From the NCBI GenBank assembly GCA_020744225.1, contig JAGMWG010000022.1:310001-374000 (forward strand): 64,000 nt of DNA, written 5' to 3'. Below are positions 41,385-52,344 of the stretch, piece after piece; within the stretch, counting starts at the first letter, position 1, and each line of letters starts with the position of its first letter. The position numbers were made by a program, and so were the translations under genes. The notes below the pieces were generated by a model. The model worked only from the letters and a program-made list of their open reading frames with translations. It ran no database searches and was not told the origin of the DNA. The stretch is from Paraphoma chrysanthemicola. Lineage: Eukaryota; Ascomycota; Dothideomycetes; Pleosporales; Phaeosphaeriaceae.

Positions 41385-42795
41385 GTCGTGTCTTTAAAAG
41401 GGCATGTAAAGATGGTATGCTAGATGTTTGGTGTGCAAGCAGCTCCAGAGGTGACTGACTCTCTTATGTCTCCTTAGGATGGTCGGTTTATCATCCAGAT
41501 GCTCTCTTCGGTAGGCGTCATCTCATGCAAGTCGAAGGCATAGCAGCACTGTGCCATTGAGACACAAGGCATACTCGTCATGTCTCTGAGCCTATTTCGA
41601 GGCGGCTATCGAAATCTGCCGCTGACTCTGATCTCGATACTAGCTGATACGTCGTCCCGCCGCACTCGAAACATCTCGCAACGCCGGGCAAGTGCATCTT
41701 CGGAGACCGAAAATGCCTTCGAGCGGCGTAGAACATCTAGATGCCATGGCTGCCAGTCATACATGATGATGATGATGATGAAAGACACGCGTGATGAAGT
41801 GAGTTGCGAAGCGCGGCGCAGGCGGCGAAGAACGACTTGAAACGTCGTCAAACCAAAGAGGAGAGACATATACGTACTCATTGGCAGTGCTTGCCATATT
41901 CCCAGCAACGCCGTAAGGCGAAGCTGCTCCGTCTTTTCTCGTGCGATGTGAAAAGCCTCGTTTATGTGTGCCAGACCTGTTTGCGGCACAGATATCGTGT
42001 TTGAAGTTGAGAGAGGTCGATATGAATGGCAAAGTGGGGCTGAGTCGACTTGAGGGCGAGACTCCCAGCTGTCCTCCAAAGCAACAAGTAAGATTTTTCT
42101 ACCCAGCGGCGAGTCTTTTCGCGGCACAAATAAGCTGTCTGAATCAAGACCCCTCGATGAAGATGGTGAAGTGGGGTCAAGTCCACCTACGCGGGTGACG
42201 TACGAGCTTGCTGTGCCGCAATACCCCAGCAAGCTTTTGATTCATACCCAGTGGCCATGAACATGTTGCAATTACAGTCTTAATGGAGGAAATTACGAAT
42301 GCCAATTCAAGCTCGCCAGCCTCGACATTCACGACTTTTTGGTGGTAACGCTAAGCGTTCGTGAGCTCTTCCTGTCGGAACTGGTTCAGGCGATCCTGGA
42401 TGGTGATGCTGCTGCTACAGAATGGAGATCGTGGCGTAGCTCTGTAGACGCTCTCGACTAGATCCTCGAGGTCTTGGCTGAGCTCTGGGAGTGTGTAGGG
42501 GATGTGCACAAAGGAAGGTATGAACGAACACCATACTCCAATCTCGCACTAGCGCCGAGATTTAATCCGCCATCTAAACAAAGCAGCAGCCATCCCAAAC
42601 ACGTCAGGCACGGACACATCCACCTCATGTTTTTCAAATTGAAACATCCACGTGCATTCGTGATAGCACTCACAGCATCGTCCAAAATGCGATATGCTAT
42701 CAAAACTACCTACAGCTTCACATAGCGTATCTTCCAACCACTGTGGCTATCTTCCAACCACTGTGGCTACCCTAAGACCCTCCGGCCCCACACAT
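41385..42795. other. Intergenic region with small duplications
   Basis: This lies between the subtilase start and the 3' end of the Rqc2 gene. It holds an (ATG)n run near 41761-41781, an imperfect duplication of about 75 bp (41975-42048 and 42113-42188, both starting with a TTTxGCGGCACA word), and a perfect 20-bp tandem repeat (42728-42767). A 208-codon minus-strand frame at 41606-42232 covers the duplication, but nothing supports it as a gene. Confidence 0.4.
42728..42767. repeat. Perfect 20-bp tandem duplication
   Basis: TATCTTCCAACCACTGTGGC is repeated head to tail at 42728-42747 and 42748-42767, just past the stop codon of the Rqc2-like gene, in its 3' UTR. Confidence 0.7.
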
Positions 42796-45700
42796 TTACT
42801 TCTTCTTACTCCCCCGTCCACCCCTCGGTTTCGCTTTCCCCTTCGCAGCTGCAGCACCCGCTCGTCCACCCGCAATCATAACCCTAACCTTCGCAACGGG
42901 GACTGTGCCAACGACTTCCGTTTCCTTCCATCCTCGTATCAGCTCGATTTCCTTGGGCCAAATACGCTCGACATCTTGGCTGTGCTTGTCCATAATTTTC
43001 GCATCTTTACCAGCGTGGTCCCAGATGGAGAGGATTTCTTTGACGGCTTTGCCGCGTTTGGTGGAGCCGGGTTGGATTTTGGCTTTGTATTTGTAGGTGC
43101 TGAGGGCGGACCATGGCGCGCAGACGGGGATTGCTGTGAGGAGATCGTCGCCGGGAAGTGGGCGGCCGGTGAACGCGTCTAGATTGAGTAGGTTGCTCTT
43201 GAGTACTTCATCGCCTTCATCATCGTCGTCTTGCTCGTGCGCTGCTTGACGGGCTTCTTCAGCTGCCTTGCCAACGGCTTGGGCGCGGAGATGTTGCTCA
43301 CGGCGACGTTGCTTGTTGGCGGCTGCTTCTTCTTCCTTGCGTCGCTTCTCTTCCGCTGCGCCTTCTGCGGCCTTTTGGCCGGACTGAGAGCCTAAGAGAC
43401 GCATTGCCAACGCCCGCTCGTCTTCATCCTGATTCGCATACTTGGCTGCGAGCTTTTTGGCCTTGCTGCGCTTGCCACGAGGAAGTGGCGCGCTGGTAGC
43501 CTTCGAAGCTTGCGAAGTCACTGTGCCTGGAGCTCTGATAGGCGCCTTGGCGTCCTCATCCACAGATGCGCTTTCATCGCCATCAGCACTATCGGCCGTG
43601 GGCGTCGACCCAGCTGGAGACTGCCCAGATGAAGGCAGTTGGCCTTTCTTGAGCAGGCGTCGTTCTTTGGCGGACAGGTGACGACGGCCAGTACTCTTCG
43701 GCTTCTCGGAGTCAGCCATTGAGCCTGCATCTTCATCCGCGTCGTGCTGCGGTGCCAAACCGTTACCACCAGACATAACAAACTCATCATTGGCTCCTAC
43801 TGATTCTGCCTGGTCTTCGTCCTCGCTCTGCTCGGCAGCATCATGTTTTCCAGACTGGAGTGGATTGGCATGACCGGCAGCATCTGACTCTGCATCACTG
43901 TCCTCCGTGTGATCTAGCTTGGCATCCGGGAAGTCGTCCTCTGACTCGGACCCTAGTTTTGCATCAGGAAACTCATCTTCGTCGCTTCCCTCTTCTTTCT
44001 CATCTTGCAAAGGTTTCACTTCTTCGGCAGCCTCCGGAGCCATTTCTGCAGCAGAAATGTTTACGCCATCAAGCACGCGATGCTTGTTGTGACGCACTTT
44101 GCTTGCTTCGCTAATCTCGAACATCACTGCGAGACCAACGATGAGCTGAGCTGGTGGCAGATATTCCTTCTTGCCCTTGATGTTGAACATGCCTGGAGGC
44201 AGGAACTCTCCCGCTTGACCTGTTTTCGTGACTTGATCAGCAGGGACCCACCATGCAGACATGCCAGCCTTTGAATCCCATGCCTCAGACGTGCAGACCG
44301 AGAGATGTCCCGCCTGCGATAGAGTTGAAGGCGGTATTGGGGCGTCGGGTGTTGTAGGGTTGTTCTTGATGATCATGGGGACTGCGCCTTTGAGGTCGGC
44401 GTGCACATACACGTCGCCTTTTCGGAAGTACCGCCGGTAGATGATCTCATTCTGCTGCGCGTCCTTGCCTCCGAGGACCAGATAGCCGTCCGAGGAAATG
44501 AAGTATATGTACTTCTCAAACCACTGTTGCTTACGAACGGGGCGAAGTATATCCTTCTCTTGTTTCAAGCCTTTCTTGAGGTCCTCCGCAACTTTCTTCT
44601 CGTGGCTCTTGAGGGCTCTTGTAGAGGCTTGTACCGTGCGATCCTCTTTGCTGGCCGCTGTCTTCTTCTGGTCGTAGTATTCGGTCGAATTTGCCCACGG
44701 CGACAGAGCGAGATCAATGTCAATCGCGAGTTTTGACTGTGACGGCTTCTTCACTGGCGCGGCCTGCTTCTTTGGTGCCGCTTCATCATCAGAATCTTCG
44801 CTTACGGAACTGGTCTCGTTGCCCTCGTCATCGTCCTCCTCTCCTTGGTCGAAGCTTGTCTCATCTAGTAGCAGCGTGATTGTGTTCTCATGTAGCTTGA
44901 GTGGCAGTTTGATCATTTCGGCGACTGCGTTGCCCTGGCCTTGTTCGCGCTCAATGAGTCGTGCAATATCACCCCAGTCCATGCCTTGCCTGATCAGCCC
45001 GTTGACTGCCTCAGTTGCCTCGGCCACTCGATGCACATTTCCAAGTATCGCCTCTGCTTTCCGGAAGTTGAGTTCCTGAACCTGCTGCAAGCCACCAATG
45101 CGATCCTCATGTTCTCTGCGCGCCTTTTCCAGCTTCTTCTTGGCCTGCTGCTCCCGCTCCGTCAGTCGGGATTCCAGTTTCTGGCCTTCGATGGACGAGA
45201 AGAACTCGTCCACTGCCTTGTTGAAACCGTCAAATTCGAGAAACGCGGTGTCGGAACCCTCGAACTGTTGCGGTCGGAATGGATGGAAATCGTCGTACAA
45301 GTATTTCGACTTCTCGGATGTGTCATCTTCTTTCGAAGCGGCTGGATTGGGCTTTGCCAAAATGTATCCCTTGGTGTTGTCGTCTTGGACGATCTCGTCT
45401 GTGATCTTTCTGGCGTCTGTCAAGACGACGAGTAGCTTCTCGAGAAGTCCGTCATCAGCCAGGACTTTCTCCGGTTTCAGCGTAGAGTCGAAGTTGGCAA
45501 CATGGAGAGCGTGGTCCACAAGCAATGGAGGACATTCGGTTATGGACACGGCTAGCGCTTTCCTCAGTGCATCCTTGCCTGCCTTCTTTGCCTTCTTTCC
45601 CGGTGCAGCGGGTTGCTGTTGTTGTCGATCCACTGCTTTCTGCAAACCTTCCCGTATCCGCTCCTTTGTCAGCTCCGGTGCACCGCCGTAGTTCTGCCGC

Positions 45701-46265
45701 AACGATAAGTTGTACTCCAGGCCCACTCTAAGCTTCTCATGCTCCTCGCCTTCATCGACGTTGCGCAGTAGCGCAAGTACTTTTAGGTCGCCATCTGTGA
45801 GAACAATATTGCCGCCGGCGTAGAATTCGAGATACAGTCGGTACAAGCCGTCTGAGAACTGGAACTCAAGGATGCGGTCCGTGCCGATTTGGGCGATGGA
45901 CGTCACTCTCCGTGTCTTGAGGTACTTGCGCAGTTTTGCGACAAAGGCGGAAGGCGCGGCTGCCGTGGTGCGCGCATATTCGGTGAGGTGGCAGCGGAAG
46001 CCAGAGTCGATCAGGAGCTGTTCGCGGTGGTCCGGCTTGTGGAACTTTATGAGGAAGATGCGCTGTGTCGCGGTCAGCTATATTGGGGAAGGTGCAGGAG
46101 CTCGAGGCGTACTGATGAAAGATCATAGACATTTGTTACTCGTAGCGATGTCAGGCTCTTTGACAGCTCATGTGCGATGACCTGTATTGATCAGCAATGT
46201 GCCAAGTCGAATGCACGTGAAAGTCCACCGACCTTGACATCCAAGCTGGAGAATCTCTGCTTCAT
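42796..46265 (-). CDS. RQC2: Rqc2/NEMF-type ribosome quality control protein
   Basis: Exons 46265-46233, 46181-46113 and 46062-42796 give about 1122 residues. The protein matches Rqc2/Tae2/NEMF, which binds stalled 60S subunits with Listerin (Ltn1), recruits Ala/Thr tRNAs and makes CAT tails. The N-terminal NFACT-N region begins MKQRFSSLDVKVIAHEL and continues with NVYDLSSRIFLIKFHKPD. Long coiled coils follow (KKKLEKARREHEDRIGGLQQ). The NFACT-R domain (EKYIYFISSDGYLVLGGKDA, RKGDVYVHADLKGA, SAWWVPADQVTKTG) is complete. A highly acidic linker and then the NFACT-C domain (CAPWSALSTYKYKAKIQPG) close the protein. The first exon encodes only 11 residues, a common layout in fungi. Confidence 0.92.
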
Positions 46266-46595
46266 GTTGTTGTGGTCGTGTGCAGAGTCTGTGGTGGGGT
46301 CTTGGTGGGATGCGATGACGATGTGAGAACATTAAGAACGCGGAAGTGGCGCGCGGAGCAGGGGTCATGGAAATGGTTCCTGGACGCTTAGCCTTGACAA
46401 TCACCTTCACGGCAGCGCACTAATGTGATCAAACACCTGATAGTCACGCCAGTGGAACCCTTTGACTATGTCGAAATGCTTTCGACTGTGATCTACCATC
46501 CTCCACAGATCTACCATGCCTGAAAATGCAAGCTTTTGCCAGTGGGGACACGATATTTCCAAAACTCCGCCAACGCCGGTCGCTGAATGACTCCA

Positions 46596-47398
46596 TCATA
46601 GGCCCTGTCGTATCCGTTCCGCGAGCTGCCTCTTGCCAAATTCCCATGCGTTCAGGAACCCTTGTTCTGAGAGCTCGATGTTCTTCATGGAGGACATGTC
46701 CTGCGCAGGCGGTTTGCTGACACGCGAAGCCACGATGACCGGGTCGGTTTCTAGGATGATGCCGTCGTCGACGAGCTCGTCTACCGCGAGCGACTGAAAG
46801 GGTCAGCATGGTAGGCTCATCCATGCAGACTGCGTGCACACATACCACAAGGTCGTAGTTTTCAATAACGGTTCGCTTGTCGACGGAGTTTCTGGAAGCT
46901 GTCAGACGTGGCTGCGCAAGGGACTGAGGCGTCGCTTACTTTAGTAGGATGTTCAGTGAGTCTCTCAGTGCGAGGACAACGCTGCAGGTCTGGTTAGCGA
47001 TGCTCCTCGAAGTCAATGTTCAAGATGCAGTACCTGTAGAGAAGCACCTCATTCTCCTCTGCGCTTCCAACGACGTATAGCATGACATCTGACTCCATCT
47101 TGAAGACGACGACCTTCTGGTCATACAGGATAATGTCCGTGGTCTGCTTGGCCGTCTTCTCTGTCCAAGCTGTAAGCTACTGGCCGGCCATGCTCTGCTC
47201 CATGTACACACCCAAGAGGCCCTTCTCAAATGCCTTCTGGTCCTTCACTGTCTTATACGCGATCTGGCCGGGATAGTCGTTGTGGACGCCCTGCGGCGGG
47301 TGCGGGTTCTGGTAGTACTTGGTGAGGATGCGCGAGCCATCGTCAATTGCAAGGACGAGGATCGCCTGCACGCTGAAGAGAGACAGAGGGCGGGACAT
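46596..47398 (-). CDS. RET3: Coatomer zeta subunit
   Basis: Exons 47398-47212, 47160-47034, 46981-46940, 46891-46846 and 46793-46596 join in phase to give 199 residues, the usual length. It is the small longin-fold subunit of the COPI coat, which partners gamma-COP in Golgi-to-ER transport. Family blocks are LFSVQAILVLAIDDGSRIL, IILYDQKVVVFKMESDVMLY, GSAEENEVLLY, VVLALRDSLNILL, NSVDKRTVIENYDLV and LAVDELVDDGIILETDP. The spliced exon 1/2 junction restores the expected EKTAKQT sequence. The gene lies downstream of, and on the same strand as, the PPR-like gene's divergent promoter; the two starts are 210 bp apart. Confidence 0.95.
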
Positions 47399-47608
47399 GT
47401 TGCTGGACTCGTGTATGTATAGGCGGGCGACGGGCTGCTGCGTGCTGGCTTCGGCGTGGGTGGGGTTTTGATAGGTGTCTCCTCGAGCGCAGGCTGGGCA
47501 GCGGAGAAGCAGCCAATCACGGAGGTCATTTCGCGAGCTGTTAGCGCGTCACTGGAAAAGAAGTTGCGACCCACGCATTGCGAGACGAATACACGACCAA
47601 GATTAGAA

Positions 47609-50184
47609 ATGCACAAACTATCACGTACGTCGCTTGCCTCGATAGTCTGCCCCTCGGCTCCGTTTCTCGCTCCTCGCCTACTCCGCACCGCCATACCTGC
47701 GATTGCACACACGTCACAATGTCCGCCATCCAGACTTCAGACTGCCTACTATGCCACCAAGCCCAAGGCGAAAGGGCCTCCACGGAAGCTCACCTTCAGC
47801 CCTCCTAAGAGGAGACACGGCGCAAAGCCCGCAGCTGTCGACGATGAAGTATGTAGAGAGTTTCGAAAGTAATGCTCATTGCTGACGTCAACCAGATCGC
47901 ATCTCTGCGCAAAAAGCTGCAACAGGCCTGCGAATTCCGCAATGCAGATCAGATGATGGACATTTACCCAACCCTCATCGAAGCCAATGCTCTCAACCGC
48001 CACGACACCCGCCGCATCGCTCAGGCCCTGCACACACGCGCTCGCTTGATGAGCAAGTCGACCGACATCTTTCCTTTCATACAGCAGCTCGTCTCGGACC
48101 TCCGCAGAGGCGCCCTCGAGCCCCACCCATATGCCTTTGTGCACCTGCTGGGCATCTACAAGGACTGCAAGCGCTTCAATGAGGGCTACGAGCTGTGGCA
48201 GTGGCTCGTCCAGCAGGATGAGACGTTTGTGTCCCAAGCAGCATACGGCGCGGCGATCGAGCTCTTGGCCTACGGCGGTATCTCGAGCCTACCAGAGCTT
48301 GAGGATCTCTACAATGAGGGCTTGAAGAGGTTTCCAGGCACATTCGCCGAATACCACCTCTCGCCTGATGCCATCGTTCCCGATCGATCTCAGCCCACCC
48401 TCATGCTCGGCATACCTACTGTCCTTCTGCAAGGTATTCTCACAGCACGCATGCTTGCGCGGGACTGGAAACGGTCGTACCTCGCCCTCGACACTATCCT
48501 TCGACTCTACCCCACGCAGACCCCGCCCCGCTTCTTTGAGCTATTCATGACCGAACGGCCTGTTTCGGAAGCGTACACTGCCTTTACGCTGGCTTGCCGA
48601 GCTGGAATAGCTTTGAGTCACTTCCAAGTGACCGGTCTCTTAACAAAGCTCAGAGCAGCCATGTGTACTACATCCTCCATGGCCGATCGCGTCTTGCTCC
48701 TGCGAGCTGTCGCAAATGCACTATATGCTTATCAAGAAGCCGGTGGGCAGGTGGAGAGCATACATATCGGCATTTTCATTCACTGCTTCGAGGATGTCCT
48801 ACCAGGGCAAAATCCGGGTGAAGACTATCAAGGCGAGGCTGCTCAAATTCGCAACCTCGTCGTCGTGGCCGCGCACGAGATACTGTCGGGATTGCTGCAA
48901 GCAGGACTAGCCCCACAGATACACCCATTCGAGGCTCTGATATCCATTGCAGGTAAAATGCGCGTTCCGAACCTGCTATCCACCACGCTGCAGGATCTTC
49001 AGACTGCCCAGGTCGACCCTGGACCTATTGGAACCAGGAGCGCTCTTACTTCTGCTGGTTTGGTGAAAAATTGCGACCTAGTGGAGCAATTGTGGTCTGG
49101 CATTGTCAGTAATGCCGAGGAGGAAGGCTCGCAGATAGCCTCTGAAGATTGGATCACATTTGTCAAAGCGTGCAGACGATCTGATATGGCCGAATACTTT
49201 CACGAACAGCTGTTAAAGCTGTCTCACACTACCACCTCTAGCATCGAGCAGCACTTGGCATATCAAATCAACCTAGTTGAGAAGAGAAGAGGCCAGCCTG
49301 TCTTCGAGTACATGACACCCGAGGCGCTGACTACAGAACTGGACGGCTTGAAACAGCAGACCAAAACCATCGAGGCCGTCATCATGTCTGGGTCGCCCCT
49401 CGATCTTCGAACTTCGCCTTTTTACATGCATCTGGACCCTTCGACAACGTCTTTGAGTTCTCTGGAGAATCTGCGGTTCATTTACGACCAGCTCACCACG
49501 GATCCTCATCAACCTGCGGCTCCGCCACCTACAGAAGATTCCCCAATAAAGCCGATGTTGAGCTCAACCGGAATCCCGCTGGACGAATTGCGCTTCATGA
49601 ACTGGATCACCATTCTGGAGATGATGAGCAACGCTGAAGCGTACGAAATGCATTTTCAAGCTGCTATCAACGAGGCCATTGCGCAAGGCACGCCATTGAA
49701 GGACCGTTCGCTTAAGCTCTTACAGACGGTCAAGGTTGAGTCTATACGGGGTAAAGTTGACCTACGAGAAAGGATACGGATCCTCCGTAGCCCCGTGGCT
49801 ACACCTACATCCGCGTTTCGCAAGATTGGGTCAAAAGTAGAAGATAAAAAGTTCAAGCCCATGGCGTACGACCGGGAAGCTGGGAAATGGAGCAATCCCA
49901 CGATTCGTACACACAAGAGCTCCAAGGTCGAAGTACGCAAGCACAAGACCGATGCTCGGTCTGCGCCCCAACAAGAAAAATTCCAGCAAACCCCGCCCAA
50001 ACTCAGCTATTATGTCGGACTTGAGTCGTATCACGATGCGCCAGCAACGCAGCAGCAAAAGGAGCCATCTGACGTCAAGCCTACAGCTGAAGGGGCAGCT
50101 GCGGAACCTTCGCCCAAACCAGTGGATCGCCCTGCGCAAAGTTCAGGCTGGCCGTCGGTCGACCAGCTTACACGACAAACATGA
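47609..50184 (+). CDS. Mitochondrial PPR-like protein
   Basis: Exons 47609-47848 and 47896-50184 give about 842 residues. The N-terminus is an obvious mitochondrial targeting sequence: no acidic residue in the first 60, rich in Ser, Arg, Ala and Leu, with a YYATKPKAKGPP junction. The rest is all-helical with loosely PPR-like pairs (PYAFVHLLGIYKDCKRFNEG, YGAAIELLAYGGISSLPELE, AYTAFTLACRAGIALSHFQV). It resembles large fungal mitochondrial assembly or RNA-processing proteins such as the complex I chaperone CIA84 (about 820 residues in Neurospora), but I cannot separate these. The C-terminal 150 residues are Lys/Pro/Gln-rich and probably disordered. It starts 210 bp from the divergent coatomer zeta gene. 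Confidence 0.8.
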
Positions 50185-52098
50185 TTAAGTCAAGCAGAGT
50201 TGTCTGCGAGGCTTGAACGCTGTTGCTACGGACGATAATGTCTGATGTAGTATGGCACACAACTGGAGCACGCGTGGCACAACAGACGCATTGCATCAAT
50301 GTCGCAGATTCTGACATTCTATCATATTGCGGGGGACGCAAAAGCATCCTGCGAGTACAATGACTCTTCTGAGAGTTTTTGCAAACCTTGAGTCTTGAAA
50401 CGCGTCTTCAGAGGCCGTACCCGAAACGCAGACTTCCGGATGTCAGCCCCCGTTCCGATCATATTTCATCAGTCGGGCCGAGCTCTTTTCAATTAATGTG
50501 ACCCTGGCTATATCCAACACGTTGGCCCTCTATCGCGTGTCAAATTGAGCGTGGACGTCCAAAGGCGAAGTAACAGAATTGGTATACACGCCCGATGTAC
50601 TGTCACAACACGTGTCGCACCCCAAATACTCCACTCCGTTCTACGGCATTGATGCGTCAACGGCCTGGTCAAGTACCATTTCCGTACCTCCGTATACAAA
50701 TGCACTCTCCAGGCCATATGCCTGCACTCTCGCGTGCTCGCAGTCCCCGTGTATTTCACCGTTACGATATTGACACGGCCCGACAAGAATGCACGGATCT
50801 GCAACGGCCTTGCATGATCGGTCGATCGATGCTCGCACCCTGGCAAGGTAGCTCAGGAACAGGAATGATGTGCCGGCTATCGCGATCCTTGATGATTGGC
50901 TTTGGAGTAATTAGTTACGAGAGCATCGAGGCGAGGCGGTCTACATCCTTCCACAGTGACGGCCCGATTGACGTTGAGTCGTCGGCTACGGCTTCAACAC
51001 ACCGACAGAACACTTGTCTCCCGACGGCTGGTACATGACTTTTATTGAAACACGACGAGGTCTTAATCTCTGCATTTGGGACTCCGGATCTCGCTCCGTG
51101 GCCATCCACGTGGCTTAATATGTATTCCAGACTTCTACGACACTGCCAATCCGGATAAAGACTACAATTAGCTCTTGACCCTCAGGCTTCCCCGTATTCC
51201 ATAGCTCCGGATGTTTCGAGAAAGCGCTCGGACGCGCTCGGATCACGGTTGTGTCATATTCCAGAATGTCGCACCCTTGCTGCCTCGGCACAGACGTGGC
51301 AAGCACGACACAGACGATGCAAAGTGACTCCTGTCATACATCGGCTATGCGAAATGTCTCGCTGTGTCAGACTCGGGTGGTGCAACATAAACTCGAATCT
51401 TCTAATACGAGGCCGAAAACATGCCAGTCTCACCACGGCGTACCTCACTGCCGTTTCTACAGCGGGAGCGGAGCGGCGCGATGCGCCTTCTGGGAGGCAA
51501 CTTGACCGAGACCATTCGTGCGACAGTAGCGGTGTGGTGAGACAATACTGTCTTAAGACCCGTGTTGAGTGATGACGGCATTGTGCACCCGATAAGCGCA
51601 ATCAGTTCGGCAATTCACATTGCGGGAGATGGACCTGGTGATGAAGTCAAAAGCATCGTTATTGTGCTAGATTGCAATACCAAATATCGATTCGGGCAAA
51701 GAGCAACACCATGCCGTCGTAGAGCAGCTCGCACCGCAAATTAAAGTGTAGGTGCAAAGGAAGCCAAAGTCTATCCCAAATCCAAAACAACCATGAGTCG
51801 AGAGTGAGAATGTCGACGGGGAATCAAACCAACGAGAAAGAAAAGAACAACCAAGTCCTGCATGCTAGTGCCGGCGTCATGAAGAAGACGAAGAGCGAAG
51901 ACAAATAGCAGCGAAATCAACGCGCATACAACAAGTCTCCTTCCTCCTTCCTTCTCTTGCACCCACGCACACACCCAGGACCACAATGCCTCATCAAAAT
52001 GAACCCAAGAAATGTTAAACCCAGAAAAACGCTTGCTAAATGCCCACATTCAGAAATCACAAACCGCCTTCTCCAATCCCCCTTCAAATCACACATCT
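50185..52098. other. Gene-poor region
   Basis: About 1.9 kb with only short, mutually overlapping open frames (longest 147 codons at 50595-51038), no splice-consistent path and no family motif. The sequence is not strongly biased in composition. I see nothing supportable here. Confidence 0.4.
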
Positions 52099-52344
52099 TT
52101 AATTCCTCTCCACACTTCTCTCATCAAAACTCCAATCCACAGGACTCGGCGGCGGCGCCCTTATCTCGTTGTCGTCGACATTGACGCTGCGCACTTCGCC
52201 TTCGCGCTCCGATGAGCGACTCGATGCGAGTGATGACGAGGATGCTTTGAATGCGGCGCTGACGTCGTGCCCCAGTGTTGAGTTTGTGAGGATCGAGAGA
52301 CGTTGGCGCGGGTCGGAGGTGTGGTATTGCGTTTGGTGCGGCAT
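52099..52344 (-). CDS. Small hypothetical protein, 81 residues
   Basis: The ATG at 52344 has a good context (CACAATGC) and opens an 81-residue protein starting MPHQTQYHTSDPRQRLSIL. It is Ser-rich in the middle (AAFKASSSSLASSRSSE) and acidic near the end (VNVDDNEIRAPPPSPVDWSF). The frame is open further upstream to 52470, but that part is Thr/Pro/Gln-rich and looks untranslated. No family is recognised; it could be a small disordered protein or a chance frame. Confidence 0.35.
   Translation of the reverse strand: MPHQTQYHTSDPRQRLSILTNSTLGHDVSAAFKASSSSLASSRSSEREGEVRSVNVDDNEIRAPPPSPVDWSFDERSVERN

Noticed and set aside
41606..42232. Minus-strand frame of 208 codons covering the duplicated segment
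   Set aside because: No conserved motif, no plausible start context, and it contains a His run from the (ATG)n repeat.
44941..45691. Two long plus-strand frames of 164 and 197 codons
   Set aside because: Both are antisense to the Rqc2 coding sequence, which has clear NFACT domains.
50508..51601. Cluster of overlapping 60-147-codon frames
   Set aside because: Overlap on both strands, no splice-consistent path and no recognisable domain.
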